Shown here piece after piece: positions 63,456 to 64,000 of a stretch of DNA of 64,000 nt. The DNA is taken from positions 248,001-312,000 of the forward strand of contig NZ_VUMT01000001.1 of NCBI RefSeq assembly GCF_009696045.1, read 5' to 3'. The DNA comes from Velocimicrobium porci (GTDB lineage: Bacteria > Bacillota > Clostridia > Lachnospirales > Lachnospiraceae). Position 1 is the stretch's first letter, and each line of letters begins with the position of its first letter. The notes beneath the pieces are model-generated. The model was not told where the DNA came from. It was given only the letters and a program-made list of their open reading frames with translations, and searched no databases. The translations under genes and the position numbers were made by a program.

Positions 63456-64000
63456 CTCAAAATGCTGGTAATCTTTTAAACTATTCCATTCTCCACCCCA
63501 TGTAAATCCATATTTTTTAAATGTCTTATAACAAAAATCATTTTTATCTATTTTATAAGAAAATTGTTTTTTTCGATTTGCATAAACAGTTCCAGCACTT
63601 GGCTCAACTACTGTTACTCCATTTCTTGTACGCACGCATGGATTATACAATGGGTTTATATCAATTGCCAACCCTTTACTATGGTTAGACAATGTTTTCT
63701 TTCCTTTAATTGTTCTGTAATTAAAACAGCTTGTATTATTAGCTGTCATTGACGCCTCATCTTCTGCATTATAGTTATCAATCAGCTCCACTCTCTCAAT
63801 TGGATATTTCTTATTATATAACTCTTTAAAAACAGCAATCGTATCTTTTTCTATTTTCTTATTTACAATCAATTCCCCAACATGCGATTTTTTATCAAAA
63901 CCATAGTATAAAATTTGTATATACCTTAAATCATTTTTGGGTATTACACAATCTTTTTTATAAGATTTTTTATAAATTCTCTTCCATACAGAATCTGTTA
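63444..64000 (-). CDS. M15-family (VanY-like) D-alanyl-D-alanine carboxypeptidase or endolysin-like peptidase, N-terminus outside window
   Basis: About 185 C-terminal residues are in the window; the frame stays open to the right edge, so the true start is beyond it. Translation from the edge reads ...DSVWKRIYKK...DLRYIQILYYGFDKKSHVGE, then LIVNKKIEKDTIAVFKELY, which is the usual lead-in of M15 peptidases. Downstream are NTSCFNYRTI, the zinc motif HSKGLAIDINPLYNPCV and the second zinc histidine in DYQHFEKTA. A TTG at 63872 might be mistaken for a start. The enzyme trims peptidoglycan stem peptides or cross-links. It ends at a terminator shared with the HAD gene. Confidence 0.88.
   Translation of the reverse strand, partial: TDSVWKRIYKKSYKKDCVIPKNDLRYIQILYYGFDKKSHVGELIVNKKIEKDTIAVFKELYNKKYPIERVELIDNYNAEDEASMTANNTSCFNYRTIKGKKTLSNHSKGLAIDINPLYNPCVRTRNGVTVVEPSAGTVYANRKKQFSYKIDKNDFCYKTFKKYGFTWGGEWNSLKDYQHFEKTA

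Overview
This is low-GC DNA that reads like the chromosome of an anaerobic Clostridia species of Bacillota, most plausibly Lachnospiraceae. The indications are anaerobic (early cobalt insertion) cobalamin synthesis, the C5 tetrapyrrole route, ATP-type PEP carboxykinase plus pyruvate phosphate dikinase, a single-chain glycyl-tRNA synthetase, the era-yqzL-recO cluster, strong AGGAGG-type ribosome sites and no respiratory genes. The family assignment is inference from gene content. No rRNA, tRNA, CRISPR array, integrase, transposase or phage gene was seen.

Left third (1-26 kb): a tetrapyrrole/B12 region. A minus-strand operon hemA-hemC-cobA/hemD-hemB-hemL makes uroporphyrinogen III and precorrin-2 from glutamyl-tRNA. 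Divergent from it, a cobalamin riboswitch controls cbiM-cbiN-cbiQ-cbiO/cbiK: an ECF cobalt importer whose ATPase is fused to the cobaltochelatase. After a small HxlR/oxidoreductase pair comes a second riboswitch-controlled minus-strand operon, cbiD-cbiL-cbiF-cbiG-cbiH-cbiJ/E/T-cbiA-cbiB-cobD. Together these cover most of the path from glutamyl-tRNA to adenosylcobinamide phosphate. cbiC, cbiP and the nucleotide-loop genes are not in the window. A 1283-residue hybrid histidine kinase (four PAS-like regions, degenerate GGDEF, GAF-like region, kinase, receiver) and a DUF362 ferredoxin protein lie just upstream.

Middle (26-45 kb): a TtcA-like sulfurtransferase; a MarR regulator with a two-subunit ABC exporter; a McrBC restriction pair whose McrB carries an EVE/PUA-like insert inside its AAA+ domain and lacks the usual N-terminal DNA-binding domain; a secreted GH25 muramidase; NADP-type glutamate dehydrogenase; an ArsC/Spx-like protein; two adjacent secreted proteins of unknown function; and a membrane acyltransferase preceded by a cluster of four hairpins.

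Right third (45-64 kb): mostly housekeeping. It holds uppP, pckA with a divergent LysR gene, a sodium symporter, an SDR enzyme, ppdK, the era-yqzL-recO-lipoprotein-glyS cluster, an M16C peptidase, a cold-shock protein, a Cof-type phosphatase and a truncated M15 peptidase.

The most unusual signals are non-coding. (1) A leader of about 95 nt, predicted to fold into two hairpins with compensating base changes, occurs almost identically in front of two unrelated genes (HxlR and DUF362) 16 kb apart. (2) A 188-nt element abutting the pckA stop codon has end repeats and mutually exclusive pairings. (3) Four hairpins lie in a row before the acyltransferase gene. The strongest protein-level oddities are the McrB insert, the CbiO-CbiK fusion and the CbiJ-CbiE-CbiT fusion.
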